Shown one piece after another: positions 1 to 12,322 of a stretch of 64,000 bases of DNA. Numbering within the stretch: position 1 is the stretch's first letter; the number at the start of each line of letters is the position of its first letter. The stretch comes from Procambarus clarkii (Eukaryota; Arthropoda; Malacostraca; Decapoda; Cambaridae): the NCBI RefSeq assembly GCF_040958095.1, contig NC_091208.1, positions 13,388,683 through 13,452,682 on the forward strand, written 5' to 3'. The translations under genes were made by a program, and so were the position numbers. The notes below the pieces were generated by a model that saw nothing but the letters and a program-made list of their open reading frames with translations, was not told the DNA's origin and did no database searches.

Positions 1-990
1 ACCGAGACGAGTGGGGTTGAAAGTAACAGACGCATCCACGGAATCTACAAGATGCCGATGGAGGAAGAAATCGTCAGGAGGAGCAGAATCAAGAAGGAGG
101 AGATCAAAGTATTTGGCCCATGAAGCAGGACCAAACAAGGCCTGATACGACTCAGCACGGGAAAAAATCGAGCAAGTGCGGCTGGGGCGCGAACGGCGTT
201 GAGAACCCCCAGAGAGAGAGGGGTCAAAAGGCGCAGTAGTCACAACGAGAGACTTAGCCGCATCAGGGGACGAAGTGGTCACCACTGGGGGCTGGAGGCT
301 CGACCCAACCACAGAGGAGGGAGGGGAGCTGGGGGAAGAAGTCAGGACGGTCAAAGGAGGAGCAAGGTCGGGGCCCAACGCAGTGGGAGCTACAGAGCCT
401 GGTCTTCCAATACAGGCTGACTCGGGGGCTTGGTCGCCCACCCCACGAGCCTGAGAGGGTACAACGGAAACATTCATCGACATAGAGACGAAGAGAAAGA
501 AATTCATCCACGAATGTGCCCCCATACCCACCATGGAGCCACAATTAGAAGCAGTACACCCAACAGGAAGCTATCGCCGATCATGCCGGGGCCCCCTAGG
601 GGTGCGTCGTGAGTATACGCCCCACAGACGCCACCTTAAGAACCGTCAGTCCGCCGAGATCGGGTTCAGCGACGAAAGGGGGATTGACAATAAGAGGTTC
701 CCCTCGCTCGAGACGTCGTGTACAACAGTTCTACGGGTGCAAGAGTATGCCTCCCCAATCACCCGGGCGTCAAAATAGAAGAAGTCCAAAGAAATAATCC
801 AAAACAAGCAAAAGGTCGGTAGGAAACGACAAGCAGATAGGAGAAGAGGGGGGGAGAAAAACGAAACATAATGAAAAGGAAAAGCGATCCGGCATAATTA
901 GAGAAGACAGCAGCAGGAGTGCAAGGCCATAAAAGGACAGAGGACTGTCCCACGGAGCATCACACTCCGGCAGCCGACCACGAAGCCCCC
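1..990 (-). mobile_element. I-group LINE (family A, copy A1), 5' end and start of ORF1
   Basis: This stretch aligns base for base, with moderate divergence, to 8676-9669 of the full-length copy A2. It therefore represents the 5' UTR and first part of ORF1 on the minus strand, and the rest of the element lies left of the window. The match stops at about 985-990, where A2 also ends, so this is probably the element's true 5' end. Only the N-terminal, proline/serine-rich part of ORF1 is present, without the zinc knuckles. The open frames here are shadows of the UTR. Confidence 0.8.
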
Positions 991-1109
991 TCACGACGCC
1001 AACGGGCCAGATGGGGAGGGGGTTGATTGGGAGAAGGCTTCTACAACAACGAACTGTAAAAGCATTTTCAATAGAAACATTATTGAATCTGTTTCTACAC
1101 TCAAATTTT

Positions 1110-1300
1110 ATCTTTGGGTAAATACCAGTTAAGAAACAATGTTGTTAATATGTGGAATTGATTACCGGGTTATTTAATAGATGGGGGGTTATCTGATAGT
1201 TTAAAGCGTAGTCTATACATATATGAGTTTGGGTGAAAACGAATAAGAACTACCACAGAAGGCCAATAGCCTTCTGCTGTTTCTTAATTCTTATATGTAG
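1110..1300 (+). mobile_element. CR1-type LINE (family B) 3' tail, decayed
   Basis: The sequence follows the family B 3' end seen complete at 16370-16552: a 'gggtaaatac' block, an 'attaccg' block, the 'tataaatag-gagc' region and a terminal 'ggccaatagccttctgc...ttcttat'. Only about the last 190 bp of the element is present, as expected for a short 5'-truncated insertion. No coding sequence remains. Confidence 0.7.
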
Positions 1301-1449
1301 TTTATGACAACCCAGCATGACATGATTATACCTGTTCTCTCATGTCAGCGAGACGGAATTAGATGTCTTAAAGGGAGATTGATGAACAAAAACCTCTTTG
1401 CCGCTTCCTTTGTTTACAAAATTTATTGATATAACATCGTTGAGATCTT

Positions 1450-1690
1450 GAGTTCTTTTGTAATGACCTGGAGTTCGCGAGCGATTTGACCTGGGTTCGT
1501 ATCCTGGCCAAGGAAGATTGACTAGACACAAATCCTTAACTGTAGAGTCTGTTCACCAAGCAGTGAATGGGTACATCGTTCTTAAACGATTTAGCGGGTC
1601 GTATTCCAGGAAAAATTCAGATTAGGGACCTGCTCGAAATGCTATTGGTGCTAGTGGCTTTACAATAAAGTAAGAACTCTTCCACATATA
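1450..1690 (+). mobile_element. tRNA-derived SINE (SINE-1)
   Basis: A pol III B-box-like motif (GGGTTCGTATCC, about 1492-1503) is followed by a body that recurs on the minus strand near 35684-35870 ('aatccttaactgtag', 'tgttcacc-agcagtgaatgggtac'). The 3' end, 'gctagtggctttacaataaa', recurs at 28645-28665. B box plus a shared body and tail indicate a tRNA-headed SINE. The A-box region is degraded here. Confidence 0.65.
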
Positions 1691-1977
1691 TATAAATAAA
1701 ATAAAATAAATAGTATACATCGGGAAAAACATGCTTAGATGTAGATGTAATTTTTTACAATTGGGATAAATTTCAGTAAAAAATATCTTGCAAGTTATTG
1801 GGCGAAATATATAATGGTGGATGAATAAATACAAAGAATGAACAGTGAAAATATTAATTAACCGGAAAATAAAGAAGATAAGCCTACTTTCCCAAACAGT
1901 GTGGACTGTAATCAGAGATGAAATTGCAAAGCAGCGCAGAGTAATTGGAAGACATAAATGTAGAGAGAGGCATGAAG

Positions 1978-2300
1978 ATAACAAGATGGTGGTGTTGAGA
2001 GGTGGACAAGATGATGGTGTTGAGAGGTGGACAAGATGATGGTGTTGAGAGGTGGAGAAGATGGTGGTGGTGGTGAGAGGTGGACAAGATGATGGTGTTG
2101 AGAGGTGGACAAGATGGTGGTGGTGAGAGGTGGACAAGATGGTGGTGGTGAGAGGTGGACAAGATGGTGGTGGTGGTGAGAGGTGGACAAGATGGTGGTG
2201 TTGAGAGGTGGACAAAATGATGGTGTTGAGAGGTGGACAAGATGGTGGTGGTGAGAGGTGGCCAAGATGGTGATGGTGTTGAGAGGTGGACAAGAAGTTG
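1978..2300. repeat. Minisatellite, ~25-bp unit (with 28-bp variants)
   Basis: About 12-13 imperfect copies of a unit built from 'gttgagaggtgg' and 'acaagatgatggt'. Some units gain extra 'ggt' triplets. Because 25 is not a multiple of three, all three minus-strand frames stay open and read as histidine/proline/serine-rich repeats. These are an artefact of the repeat and not genes. Confidence 0.9.
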
Positions 2301-3553
2301 ATGGTGAGCCAGGCATGATGGCAGTGGTGGGAAAGGCAAACAAAAACATTGCATAAAACAACACCACCCAAGCGAACTCCAAGAATGATCGATGAGCTGA
2401 AAGATGCGTTATTGGCCTCCTGGGAGATGTCGAACGCTCCGCTATGTGATATTAAACTACTGAAGTGCGAAGTCTCGAGATATAGAGTCCAGGAAGTTTC
2501 CTGGGAAAGAAGGCGCTGGGACACCTTGCTAAAATCGTACCTATTTTAAACTCTTAAGAAACAGATGAAGTTGGAGAGTTTGGGAATCTGAAAGACTAGT
2601 TAGAGTTAAGCTTTGTGTTTGTCTCTGACCATTATCTGTCTTTGGATCTAGACTTTTTTAATGTATCTTAGTGTTGGAAAGCGAGAAAATCTATTTATTA
2701 GATGCTTTGATGAAAATCTTGAGCATTATGAACTTTTCAGGGAATAATTTCTGTCTTATAGCTTTGCCTTAATTATATTTAATGTTTGTCTTCTGATACC
2801 TTCAACATCTTCATTTCTAAATTCTTTATTAAATTCAAGTTGAATAATATTTATCTACTTTCCACTGCTTTAAATACTCGAGTTCATTGAAGGCGTATTT
2901 GTAAGACAAACGCTATCAAGAGAATATATAATGCGTGTCATTTTTTAAATTCTGTATTTCAATATTATTATGAATTGAGTTTCTTCTATTAATGCTGAAG
3001 TTCGAAATACACACTGAAGATTAACCTTAAAATTTTTAAATACAGGTCGTCTCAAAAAGAAATATATATATACTTTGATAACAGCTGATTCTCATATATG
3101 ATCTTACCAATTTAAACAAATTATATATTTTCCAAGTCTTATATTTTAATTGCAGTATCGGCCGGCCTCTCAAAAAAGTGACTTCAGAACCCTTAACGGA
3201 CAAATAACAGTACTGTAAATTATAACGGCTCAGGAACAATACTATATAAGATAGTGATTAGAGGGGAAAAGACCGACCCAAAGTAATAGGAAACTTGCAG
3301 TTACGGAAAACAAGAACCTGATAGCAAACTTTATGCCATCACAGACCGACGGAAAGTTAAGGAAAAAGGAATAGGTGTGTTGGGAAGACTTCATATTTTT
3401 GTATTTTGATGTTCAGTAATCGCGTAAATCTACATATTGTATCATAACTATCAGATTAGTTTTAAGGAAGGTGTGGGGGTTAGGGGGGAATTCATATATT
3501 CGTCTGATCTCATGCTTGTAACTCTTCAAAAGGTTTTGCTTAAGAAATACATA
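2301..3553. other. Intergenic, AT-rich, no gene recognised
   Basis: No coding frame with family resemblance, RNA gene or named repeat was seen. The sequence is AT-rich with short homopolymers. A small GC-richer block is at 3155-3175. Confidence 0.6.
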
Positions 3554-3650
3554 CTTAAAACTTAAGTAAGTAAGTAAGTAATTATCAAAAAAGGCACCAA
3601 GCCGGGAAGGCTATGTAGCACCATCAAATACGCAAAATAATCAGAGGGCG

Positions 3651-6600
3651 CTAAATATCACCAAGGATGCCAATACGAGAACAAAAACGCATAAGGCGAA
3701 CGATATCAAAAGTATCCGAGTCACCAAGAATTCTATCGAGTGACAGGTGACCGCGAGGGGCAGTCGGAAAGCAAGACACACGCTCGTCCTGGAAGTCAGG
3801 ACGTTCAAGAAGGACACGCACGACCGTAAGAGGGACAATGCAACTAGGACAATAAGGAGTAGGGCGGCGCTCCATCAAGTGACCATGGGTTAAGCGAGTA
3901 TGGCCAATACGCAACCTCGCCAGAGCTGTTTCCCACCGCCGGTTACGGTGGAAGGAGGACGGCCACGAGGAAACACAACATTTAAGAGTACGTAGCTTGT
4001 TACCAGTAACAGACAACCAAGAACCCTGCCAACGGGTAAGGACTGAGGAATAGATAACCGGGTAAAAGTCGGAATACGGAATGCCTTTACGAGAGATGGG
4101 ACAAGAGCGGACAGCTTCCTTGGCGGCAGCATCCGCACGCTCATTTAAAGACACACCAATATGGCTGGGAACCCAACAAAACTCAACCGACTTAAATTTA
4201 CTGTGAACGAGAAACAGCCAATGCTGGATCTCGACAACTACTGGATGAACCGGATTAAAGGACCCGAGAGCCATGAGGACACTACGAGAGTCAACAACAA
4301 CTACAAAGGAAGACTGACACAAGAAAGCAGGAGACGAAGAGCATAGAGAATAGCATAAAGTTCCGCTGTAAAGATGCTAGTCTCCGGAGGCAAACGACAC
4401 ATATAAATGCGATCAGGAAAAACAACAGAGTAGCCAACACCGTCCGCTGACTAAGACCCATCGGTGAAGACAAAATCGGAGCGGGAGTGAGAAGAAAACT
4501 GCTTGAGGAAAAGGCGTTTTAGAACCGTAGGAGGGGTAAAAGCTTTAGTGATACGGGTCAAGGATGTACAAAACCGCGGAAGAGGGACCCTCCACGGGGG
4601 CAAAGAAGGAACAACACGAGGAGAAACATCAGAAATACGAACGGAAAGAGAATCCTGTAGGCGAGATAACCGGACAGAAAGAGGGAGGTGGTGAAGAGGA
4701 ACAGGAACCGCAGGAGGGGTAAAAGTTAAAGCACGACAGAGGCGAGAGGAAGGATGTTGCAAGGACCGCGCAAGATAGCGAAGACAGTAGCGATCACGGC
4801 GGTCCTGGAGAGATAGAAAGCCATTGTCAACATACAAGCTAAGGATGGGAGTCGAACGAAAGGCACCGGAACTGAGGCGCAACCCAGTATGGTGCAAAGC
4901 ATCAAGACGGCGAAGAGTAGAATGAGAAGCAGACGAGTAAGCAGGGCAACTATAATCGAGCTTAGACAGGACGAGAGAGGAATGTAAAGCAAGGAGAGTG
5001 CGCCTATCTGCCCCTCAAGAAGTATGGGACAAGACCCAAAGGAGGGTAAGGGCCTAAGAGCACACAACACGGAGGTAAGAGACATGGGGAGACCAAGACA
5101 AACGAGTGTCAAGGAATAACCCCAAAAGCTTCGCGGGATCTTTTTATTCAAGGGGATGACCATAAAGTGACAAAGAGGGACGAAGAACAACCCGTTTCCG
5201 CGTAAAAGTCATGGCACAAGTCTTAGAAGTAGAGAACTTGAAGCTATGATCTGTGGCCCAAGACGACACGGCATCAATTGCAAGTTGAAGCCGGCGTTGA
5301 AGGAGAGGCGAATCATCACCCTGACAACAAAGGGTAAGATCATCGACATAGAGAGCGGAGAAGACACCAGAAGGAAGAGAGGAAAGAAGACCATTGAGGG
5401 CAACCAGAAAAAGAGTAGTGCTCAGAACACTACCCTGGGGCACACCTTCGTATTGCTGAAAAGAGGGAGAGAGAGCGGTACCAAGGCGCACCCGAAAGGA
5501 ACGACGAGAGAGGAAGCTGCGGAGAAAGAGAGGGAGATGACCACGAAGGCCAAAAGAATGAAGTTGAGATAGGATATGATAACGCCAAGTGGTGTCGTAA
5601 GCCTTTTCCAGGTCAAAAAGGACGGCAACAACGGAGGTCTTCGCAGCAAAAGCAGTACGAATATAGACCTCCAAGTTCACCAGGACATCTGTCGTTCTGC
5701 GGCACTTGCGGAAACAAGTTTGCGAACAGGGAGGACAACGGCATCGAGCCAGTCCTCAGGGACTGACGACGACTCCCAGATCCGATTATACAGACTCAGT
5801 AAATACTCGGAGGGAGATGGCGAAGCATCTCAAAATGAATACCATCGGAGCCCGCCGCCATAGAACCGCAGAGGGCCAGGGCAGAACGAAGTTCAGAGAG
5901 AGAGAAGGAATCATTATAGGGAAGCTGAAGATGAGTGCAGAAATCTAAAGGACGAGACTCAAGGACAGGTTTAAGAAGAAGGAAAGATGAAGACCAGAGC
6001 TAACAGAAGAAAAGTGGGGAACCCAGTTCGGAAGCGACCTGCAACGGGTCCGCCACAAGAGTATCATGGAGGTGAAGGACCGGTGAAACATCAGGAACGA
6101 ACTTACCCGCTATCATGCGGATACGCTTCCAGATCTGGGCCAGAGGGATTTCAGACGTAATTGTTGAGACATAAGATGCCCAACATTCACGTTTAGCCGT
6201 ACGGATGGCCCTATGGGCCACCGCACTCGCTTTCCGAAAGAAAAGAAAAGAATCGGTCGTCTGCCTACGGCGGTGCCTCTTCCAGGCTGCACGCTTACAG
6301 CGGACAGCCCGAGCACAGTCTGCATTCCACAACAGGGAACGCACTTCCGTGGACCCCGAGAGGAAGAGCGAGGAATAGAGCGGAGGGCAGCATTGAAGAC
6401 AGTGTCATGAAAAAGGAGGAGAGCGCGAGAGAGAGAGGCAGAAGGGAGAGGTCAGAGAGAGCAGCACTGAAGGTAAATAGGGTCCAGTCTGCCTTAACAA
6501 ACTGCCACCTAGGGAAAGAGAGGGAAGGGCGAAAAGAGAAAAAGGAAACAAGGATGGGGAAATGATCACTTCCATGGAGGTCATCAAGAACCTGCCACGT

Positions 6601-7223
6601 GAAATCTAAGTAAAGAGAAGAAGAGCAGAGAGAAAGATCAAGACAAGAAAGGGTGCCAGTCCGAGAGTCCAAATGAGTGGGCTCACCAGAATTCAGAAGA
6701 GACAGGGAAGAAGAGAGGAGAAACGGCTCAAGGAGGCGACCCCGGGTATTCGTCGGAACGTCACCCCAAAGAGAATGACGACAATTGAAGTCACCCAGCA
6801 GGAGCACAGGCTCCGGCAAGGAGTCTAGGAGGTGTTTCAAATCAGGAAGAGAGAGCGGGACACTCGGGGGGAGATAAATGGAACAAACTGTGTACCATTT
6901 CCCCACAAAGACACGAGCAGCAGAACAATGGAGAGTGAAGGAAAAAGTAAAGGAACAAAGGGAACATCAGCACGAATCAAAAGAGCAGAAGAATTAGAAG
7001 CCCCAGCAACAGCTGGGGGGGGGGGGGAGAGAAAGGAATAGCCACGAAAACGACCAGGACGAACACCAAGCATCGGCTCCTGGAGACAGACACAAAGGGG
7101 CGAAAACCGCGAAATCAGAAGTTGGAGTTCGAGGAAATTAGCGTAATAACCTCGAACGTTCCATTGAAGAATGGACAACGACGAGAAGAGAAAGGACAAA
7201 AACAGAGAACATGGAAGAAACAA
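3651..7223 (-). pseudogene. Family A LINE ORF2 (APE endonuclease, RT, RNase H)
   Basis: The first Met (7223) leads into an APE-type endonuclease: 'LSILQWNVRG' at the start, then LLGDFNCRHSLWG and SDHFPI after a frameshift near 6940. The RT domain (about 5680-5144) has motif A FDLEKAYDTTW, motif B GVPQGSVLSTTLF and motif C YVDDL. RNase H follows: FTDGS near 4453, the ELYAILYA block, VVVDSRS and WVPSHIGVSLNERAD. The C-terminus has a CPSC zinc-type motif. Several frameshifts and stops (at least five breaks) separate these blocks, for example near 6940, near 6320 and around 5700-6000. The enzyme set is that of target-primed reverse transcription. This copy cannot make a full-length protein. Confidence 0.85.
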
Positions 7224-7246
7224 AGGCTAAAGAGCAACAGAGCACG

Positions 7247-8989
7247 TTAAAGAATATCAGGGTCGGGATCAGGGTCAGCAAAGTCAGGGTTAGGGGGCAT
7301 GGGTAAACTGAGCAAAGACGGAGGGAAGGAAGCGGGAGAACAGATCAGAGGTGGGCGGGCGGGGTCCGGAGGAGGAAGAGGAGGAGACAACGGAGAGGAG
7401 CAGGCAAGGACAGCAGCAGGAAGAGGAGGGGTAGAAAGAGGGGAGCGTACCTCAGCAAGGGCAGCAACTGAGAGGGAAGCGGGGGCTAAAGAAACCTCCA
7501 TAGCAGGAACAGGGGGCGCAACCACCGAAATGGGAGGGGAAGGAGCGAGAGAGGCAGAAGTAGAGGCCGAGGAAGAAAGCGAAACCTTCTTACCGGCCGG
7601 GGAGGAGGAAGGAGAGGAGCCAGGTTTACGCTTCTGACGTAAAGAGACAGGTGTTCCAGCAACCACGTACTGGGCAACGGATTCTAGCGCCTCAACAGGA
7701 GAAGCTTAACGAGAGCACACATGACGGCCGTTTGGAGAGCGATGGACATCAGCCTGCACCGACAGGCGGCGGGGAGAGTCAAGAGACGGAGGGGAAGGAT
7801 GGGAAGGAGGAACGGAGGGAGACGAGGAAGAAGAAACAGGAGACACGACAGACCGGGTAAAAGGAAGGCGAACCCCAGACAGAGGACCAGGAGGAGGATC
7901 CTTCGGGAGAGAACCCAAAGGAACAGAGGAGGGGGCAGTGGGCGCATCAGGGTCCAAGGCCCGGAAACCGTTGTGAGTCTGAGGAAGGCGGGAAGGACGA
8001 GGAGAGGAAGAGCGCAACACGCGAGCATAAGAGATATTAGCATAAGGCGGGAGCCGGCGAACCTGGCGTCTCGCTTCAGGAAAAGATAAACGCTCCCGGT
8101 GCTTCAAGTTGAGGACGACTGCCTCAAGCTTGTAAAGGACACACGCACGGGAGAAGGCAGGATGGGCCTCACCGCAGTTGAGGCAACGAGCCTGGGGAGA
8201 AGTGCACTCCGACTTAGAGTGACCTTCGCCACCACAAAAAGGACAGAGAGAGACAGTCCCGGAGCAGCGGAGGGCACCATGCCCAAACCTCCAGCACTTG
8301 TTGCAGAGCCGAGGAGAAGGAATGTACTCCTGGACAGAGCACCTGGCACCAGCAAGAATGACAGAGGGTGGAAGGGTCCTACCATCAAAGGTAATCTTCA
8401 CAACCCGGAGGGGTTGACGGCGACTACCACGAGGGGGACGAGTAAACGTGTCCACCTGGAGAATAGAATGGCCCTGGGCAGCAAGGATATGTCGAATATC
8501 GTCGTGGCAGTCGCGCAGGTCCCGAACACCGGTCGCAACATGGGGCGGGAGCAAAATAGTGCCAACACTGGCATTCAACTGAGCGTTTTTCGAGACCCGA
8601 ACAGGGGTCTCGCCAAGGCAGGATAAGGCAGCCAAGCGGGAAGCAGCATCCTGAGAAGGAGCAGCAACGACACGTGTACCGAGACGAGTGGGGTTGAAAG
8701 TAATGGAGGCATCCACGGAATCAACGAGATGTCGATGGAGGGAGAAATCGTCAGGAGGCGCAGAATCAAGAGGGAGGAGATCAAAATATTTGGCCCACGA
8801 AGCGGGACCAAACAAGGCTTGATAGGTAGCAGAACTGGAAGGAATCGAGCGAGGGCGGCCGTGACGAGGACGGCGGTGAGAAGCCCCAGAGAGAGTGGGG
8901 TTAAAATGCGCAGTAGTCACAACTAGAGAAGGAGCCGCGCCAGGGGACGAGGTAGTCACCACTGGGGGCTTGGGGCTCGACCCAACCAC
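7247..8989 (-). pseudogene. Family A LINE ORF1 (gag-like, three CCHC zinc knuckles)
   Basis: The frame is open from the ATG at 8989 for 427 codons to a TAA at 7706-7708. It then continues in the same frame for about 153 more codons to 7247, so one in-frame stop interrupts a ~580-codon ORF1. Mid-protein are three zinc knuckles: CNKCWRFGHGALRC, CPFCGGEGHSKSEC (both CX2CX4HX4C) and CLNCGEAHPAFSRAC (CX2CX4HX5C). The termini are rich in Pro, Ser and Ala. ORF1 proteins of this type bind the element's RNA in the ribonucleoprotein particle. ORF2 begins about 24 bp downstream of the ORF1 stop. Confidence 0.8.
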
Positions 8990-9682
8990 AGAGGGAGGGA
9001 GGGGAGCCAGGGGAAGGAGTCAGAGAGGCCAAAGGAGGAGCAAGGTCGGGGCCCAATGCAGCAGAGGCTACAGAGCCCGGTCTTCCAATACGGACCGACT
9101 CGGGGGCTTGGTCGCCCACCCCACGAGCCTGAGAAGGTAAACCAGAAGCAGCCGAAACAGGGGTTATCATCATTACGAAAAGAAGAATTCATTCACGAAT
9201 GTGCCCCAAAAACCACCATGGAGCCACAATTAGAGGCAGGACACAACAAGAAGCTATCGCCGATCTTGCCGGGGCCTCCTAGGGGTGCGCCGTGAGTATT
9301 CGCCCCACAAACACCACCTTAAGAAACCGACAATCCGTCGAGATCGGGTTCAGTGACGAAAGGGGGATTGACAATAAAAGGTTTCCCTCGCTCTCGACGT
9401 CGGGTACTGCAGTTCTACGGGTGCAAGAGTATGCCTCCTCCAGCACCCGGGCGTCAAAACAGAATAAGTCCAAGGGAAGAACCAGAACGAGCAAAAGGTC
9501 GGCAGGAAACGGCAAGCAGATAGGAGAAGAGGGGGGTGAAAACGAAACAGAAGGAAAAGGAAAAGATGCCCAGCAGAATTGGAGAGGACGGCAGCAGGAG
9601 CACAAGGCTAGAAAAGTTCAGAGGACTGTCCCAAGGAGCATCACACTAAGACAGCCGCCCACTAAGCGGCTTAAAACTTAAG

Positions 9683-10139
9683 ATGTAATCATATATGGGC
9701 TTCCATGATCAGAGAAATTGTACTTACGTCATCCCTAAACTTTAAAATTAATCTCTCTACGTCTTATGTTTTATAACATTTTAATTGGGTTTATTGTCAA
9801 CTCATTCGGGAATCCTCAGGTCGCGGGATAAGTTCTCTCGGCCGTTCAACCCGTTAGGTTCGTTTGGATGGCCAAATTATCTTTGCCGTCCAAACCATTA
9901 TGGCCCCACACGCATGCTGCCAGTCATGTGAGAACTAAGATTTTAGTACGAGATTTAGAGAAGACAAGATGTGCGATTTTCTCACTCAAGAGGGCTTAAG
10001 AAAATAGTTTACTCTATCCTTGCAGTGACGTCACAGGTATTGCAATAATATTAAACTTTAATTCATATTTTAACCTGAATAATATTCAAAATACCTATAT
10101 TTGAGTATAAGTTTGTAGTTAGGCTTAAAAGCTAAAAAT
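9683..10139. other. Intergenic, no gene recognised
   Basis: This stretch between the LINE A2 target-site duplication and the region shared with the 2H gene copies has no coding frame, RNA gene or known repeat that I could support. Confidence 0.5.
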
Positions 10140-12320
10140 CATGGCGGTATATTATTAGAAGGTTTAAATAGTTAATTGTTATAATTGGGGAATTTCCTAT
10201 TTTAAGTGTAAAATGATCCAGTTATAAATGAATATGTATTAGTAAAGAGTGGCTTTCCTTTTAATATCTGATATTTTTGTTCAAACATTTTTTGCACCCA
10301 ATTGGAAAATAAGATTTCTGGTATATATACAATTTATTAATGATAAAAGATACAATTTGTATAACATTCACGTTTATAAAAATACTGAAGGGAGACAAAT
10401 TCAGTTTTAGTAATGGTCATCGAACTACCCATTACTCGTTAATTTAAGAACAAATTATAATTTACATAATTTGTTTAATGAGAAGCTTTGTCTTGGTTGT
10501 CTAGATTCTGTTTGTCCGTTCATTTTAATCTTTTCATTTTTCCTAGGAGGAATCTACAAACTTTGTTTTTTCAGTTGTCTAGATTTTATTTTATTCATTG
10601 TAGCCTCAATATAGGAATACAGGGTAATAGTTTTACCAAAGGTTGTTGGTATTATTCAGGCTGTTGACATGTTATTAGATTCCACAGCATTCTTAGAGAA
10701 ATACTCCTTGAAGTTCACCCTTGGGACACCGATATTGGTTCGGCGGGGTATGTCTGCAGAGTTTCACGTTTTTTACGATTGCTTTATGTTGTGAGAGAAC
10801 CTTGGGCGTCTTGAAATAGCAAAGTTCCTTATCTACCCAGCGTCACTTAAATAAGGACGTGGGGGTTAAATCTTTCTTAAAGTGTAGACCTCTTGTTCAG
10901 GAGGGCAACTAGCTCCTTTCTCAGATCAAACCGCTCCGGCGACTTTTGAACCTTTACATACGACATTGTTATCCAAACGTCCCATGCCTTTTAAGACTTC
11001 GGTGTACTTATCTGAGGATAAGAGAACACGTTAATATGGATACAGTGCACAAATAGTAATTATATATATAAATCATTTAATGAATGACAAAGCTTAAATT
11101 ACATTCTCTAGAAAGATGAAGAATGAATAAATATATGAATAAATCTATAAGGAAAAAAAAAGGCCCTCAGTAGGGTTCGAACCTACGACTGGGATGATCT
11201 CAGACGCATCTTATTCGACTGCGCCACGACAGGGTAAAAAAATACCATTTTTAGTGCACCTGCCGTCACAAGGCTCCCAGAGTTTCAACAGGAAGAAGGT
11301 TCGAACCCTCATCACGGGCCTTATGGATTTGTTCATTTGATGCATCACGCTATTGTAATTTCTGTGTAATCAGATACTGGTTCGGTAACATGGTAGAAAT
11401 TGTGTGGAAGCAATTACCGCGTAACATAAGTGGGGTACATCGATTGTTTCAAGCGTAGGTTAGACATATGTTTGAGACTGGGTGGATATAAACAACAGCC
11501 GTCTCGTATGGGCCAATATGCTATCTGCAATTGCTCATTCTTATATTCTTAACTTTTTAATGGGATTAATACATGCAATGAAGCTAAATTTTTGACCGAG
11601 ACATTAAGTGCTACGAAATGGACGAGGATTAATCGAACATTTAAGAAACTTTTATAACTTTCCTTTGTTATGGCGGTTTAGTTTGCATTTATCGAGCAAT
11701 TTAATAAGAGGTTGTTGTACTTGCCATGAACTTTTCAATTAGTTGACGAATTATGTATACAACATCTGTCTGGTCAAGCTCATTTACCCCTCCATCTGTG
11801 AAATTACGAAATAGGAACTTTAATATTAAACCTGCTATATATATACGCAAATTCAGATTCTTTAAAACAAATATACATTGTTTTACCGATACATTTATAC
11901 TGTCACTAATGTTGGTACCTTTCAAACTTAAAGTATACTAGAGGTATTAGTCATGGTTCAACTGATAGTACGTGTCTAGGGACCCGCTTTCAAACCCATT
12001 GCAGTCCTTTATTTTAGTGCATATACATCACTATTTAAAAGCAAGAACAAAAATACAAGAACCTAACGTGGCTTCTTTCACTACAAGCTTAAGAGAACCA
12101 GCTTAGTTTGGAGGATAATCTGTTCATCTTTGACAAATTTCCCACTGACCAATTCTAACTTCTTCACTACTCATTTATTAACACTGTCCCAACTCCTTAC
12201 CCGTCTAGTATGAAGTAGCCGAGGGTGATGTGCCTGTAGTCTGGAACGGCTGCAACATGTTCCATCTTCTTGGCTTCTCCTCACAGAGAGAATCTCTGTT
12301 CCTTCATGTCGTGTGCAGGC
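10140..12320 (-). pseudogene. 2H phosphoesterase gene copy A (AKAP7-like), decayed
   Basis: Three exon remnants lie in order on the minus strand. The first (12320-12201) encodes 'KKMEHVAAVPD' and YRHITLGYF, which contains the first HxT motif of the 2H fold, and ends at a GTAAGG donor; it has an in-frame TGA upstream of the motif. The second (11795-11725) follows a TTTCACAG acceptor, encodes ELDQTDVVYIIRQLIEKFM and now has a GC donor. The third (11011 to ~10640) follows TTATCCTCAG and starts well (DNNVVYVKVQKSPERFDLRK) but then accumulates shifts and stops. Known members of this family (AKAP7 and relatives) hydrolyse 2'-5' oligoadenylates or related phosphodiester bonds using two HxT/S motifs. 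Intron 2 holds a family B LINE fragment and a SINE pair shared with copies B and C, so the copies arose by duplication after those insertions. Confidence 0.65.
11095..11560. mobile_element. Inverted tRNA-like SINE pair inside a CR1-B LINE fragment (copy A intron)
   Basis: A minus-strand tRNA-like head (11236-11163) carries 'TGGCGCAGTCGAATAAG' and the B box GGTTCGAACCC. A plus-strand relative (about 11280-11375) has 'GGTTCGAACCCTCATCACGG' and the tail 'tggatttgttcatttgatgcatcac'. They lie face to face and split a family B LINE fragment, of which 'ttacattctctagaaag' is to the left and 'tactggttcggtaacatgg...ttcttatattctta' to the right. The same arrangement occurs in copies B and C. Confidence 0.65.
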
Positions 12321-12322
12321 GA

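Larger units (their letters stand above)
3567..9669 (-). mobile_element. I-group LINE (family A, copy A2), full length with 13-bp TSD
   Basis: The 6.1-kb element lies on the minus strand between two copies of CTTAAAACTTAAG (3554-3566 and 9670-9682), which form a 13-bp target-site duplication. Order along the element: 5' UTR (9669-8990), ORF1 with three CCHC knuckles, ORF2 with APE endonuclease, reverse transcriptase and RNase H, then a 3' end in tandem TTAC repeats (3567-3582). RNase H after the RT places it in the I group (I, Nimb, Loa and relatives); the exact clade is not resolved. Both ORFs are interrupted, so the copy is not autonomous, but complete ends and a clear TSD suggest moderate age. 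Confidence 0.9.

Noticed and set aside
1622-2524. 300-codon minus-strand His/Pro-rich frame
   Set aside because: Most of its length is minisatellite and part is SINE-derived. No splice, promoter or family evidence supports a gene.
11163-11236. tRNA gene candidate (also at 30155-30222 and 38500-38572)
   Set aside because: Box A- and B-like motifs are present, but stems are mismatched, the copies lie in repeat context with SINE tails, and inverted partners share the same sequence. They are tRNA-derived SINE heads and not tRNA genes.
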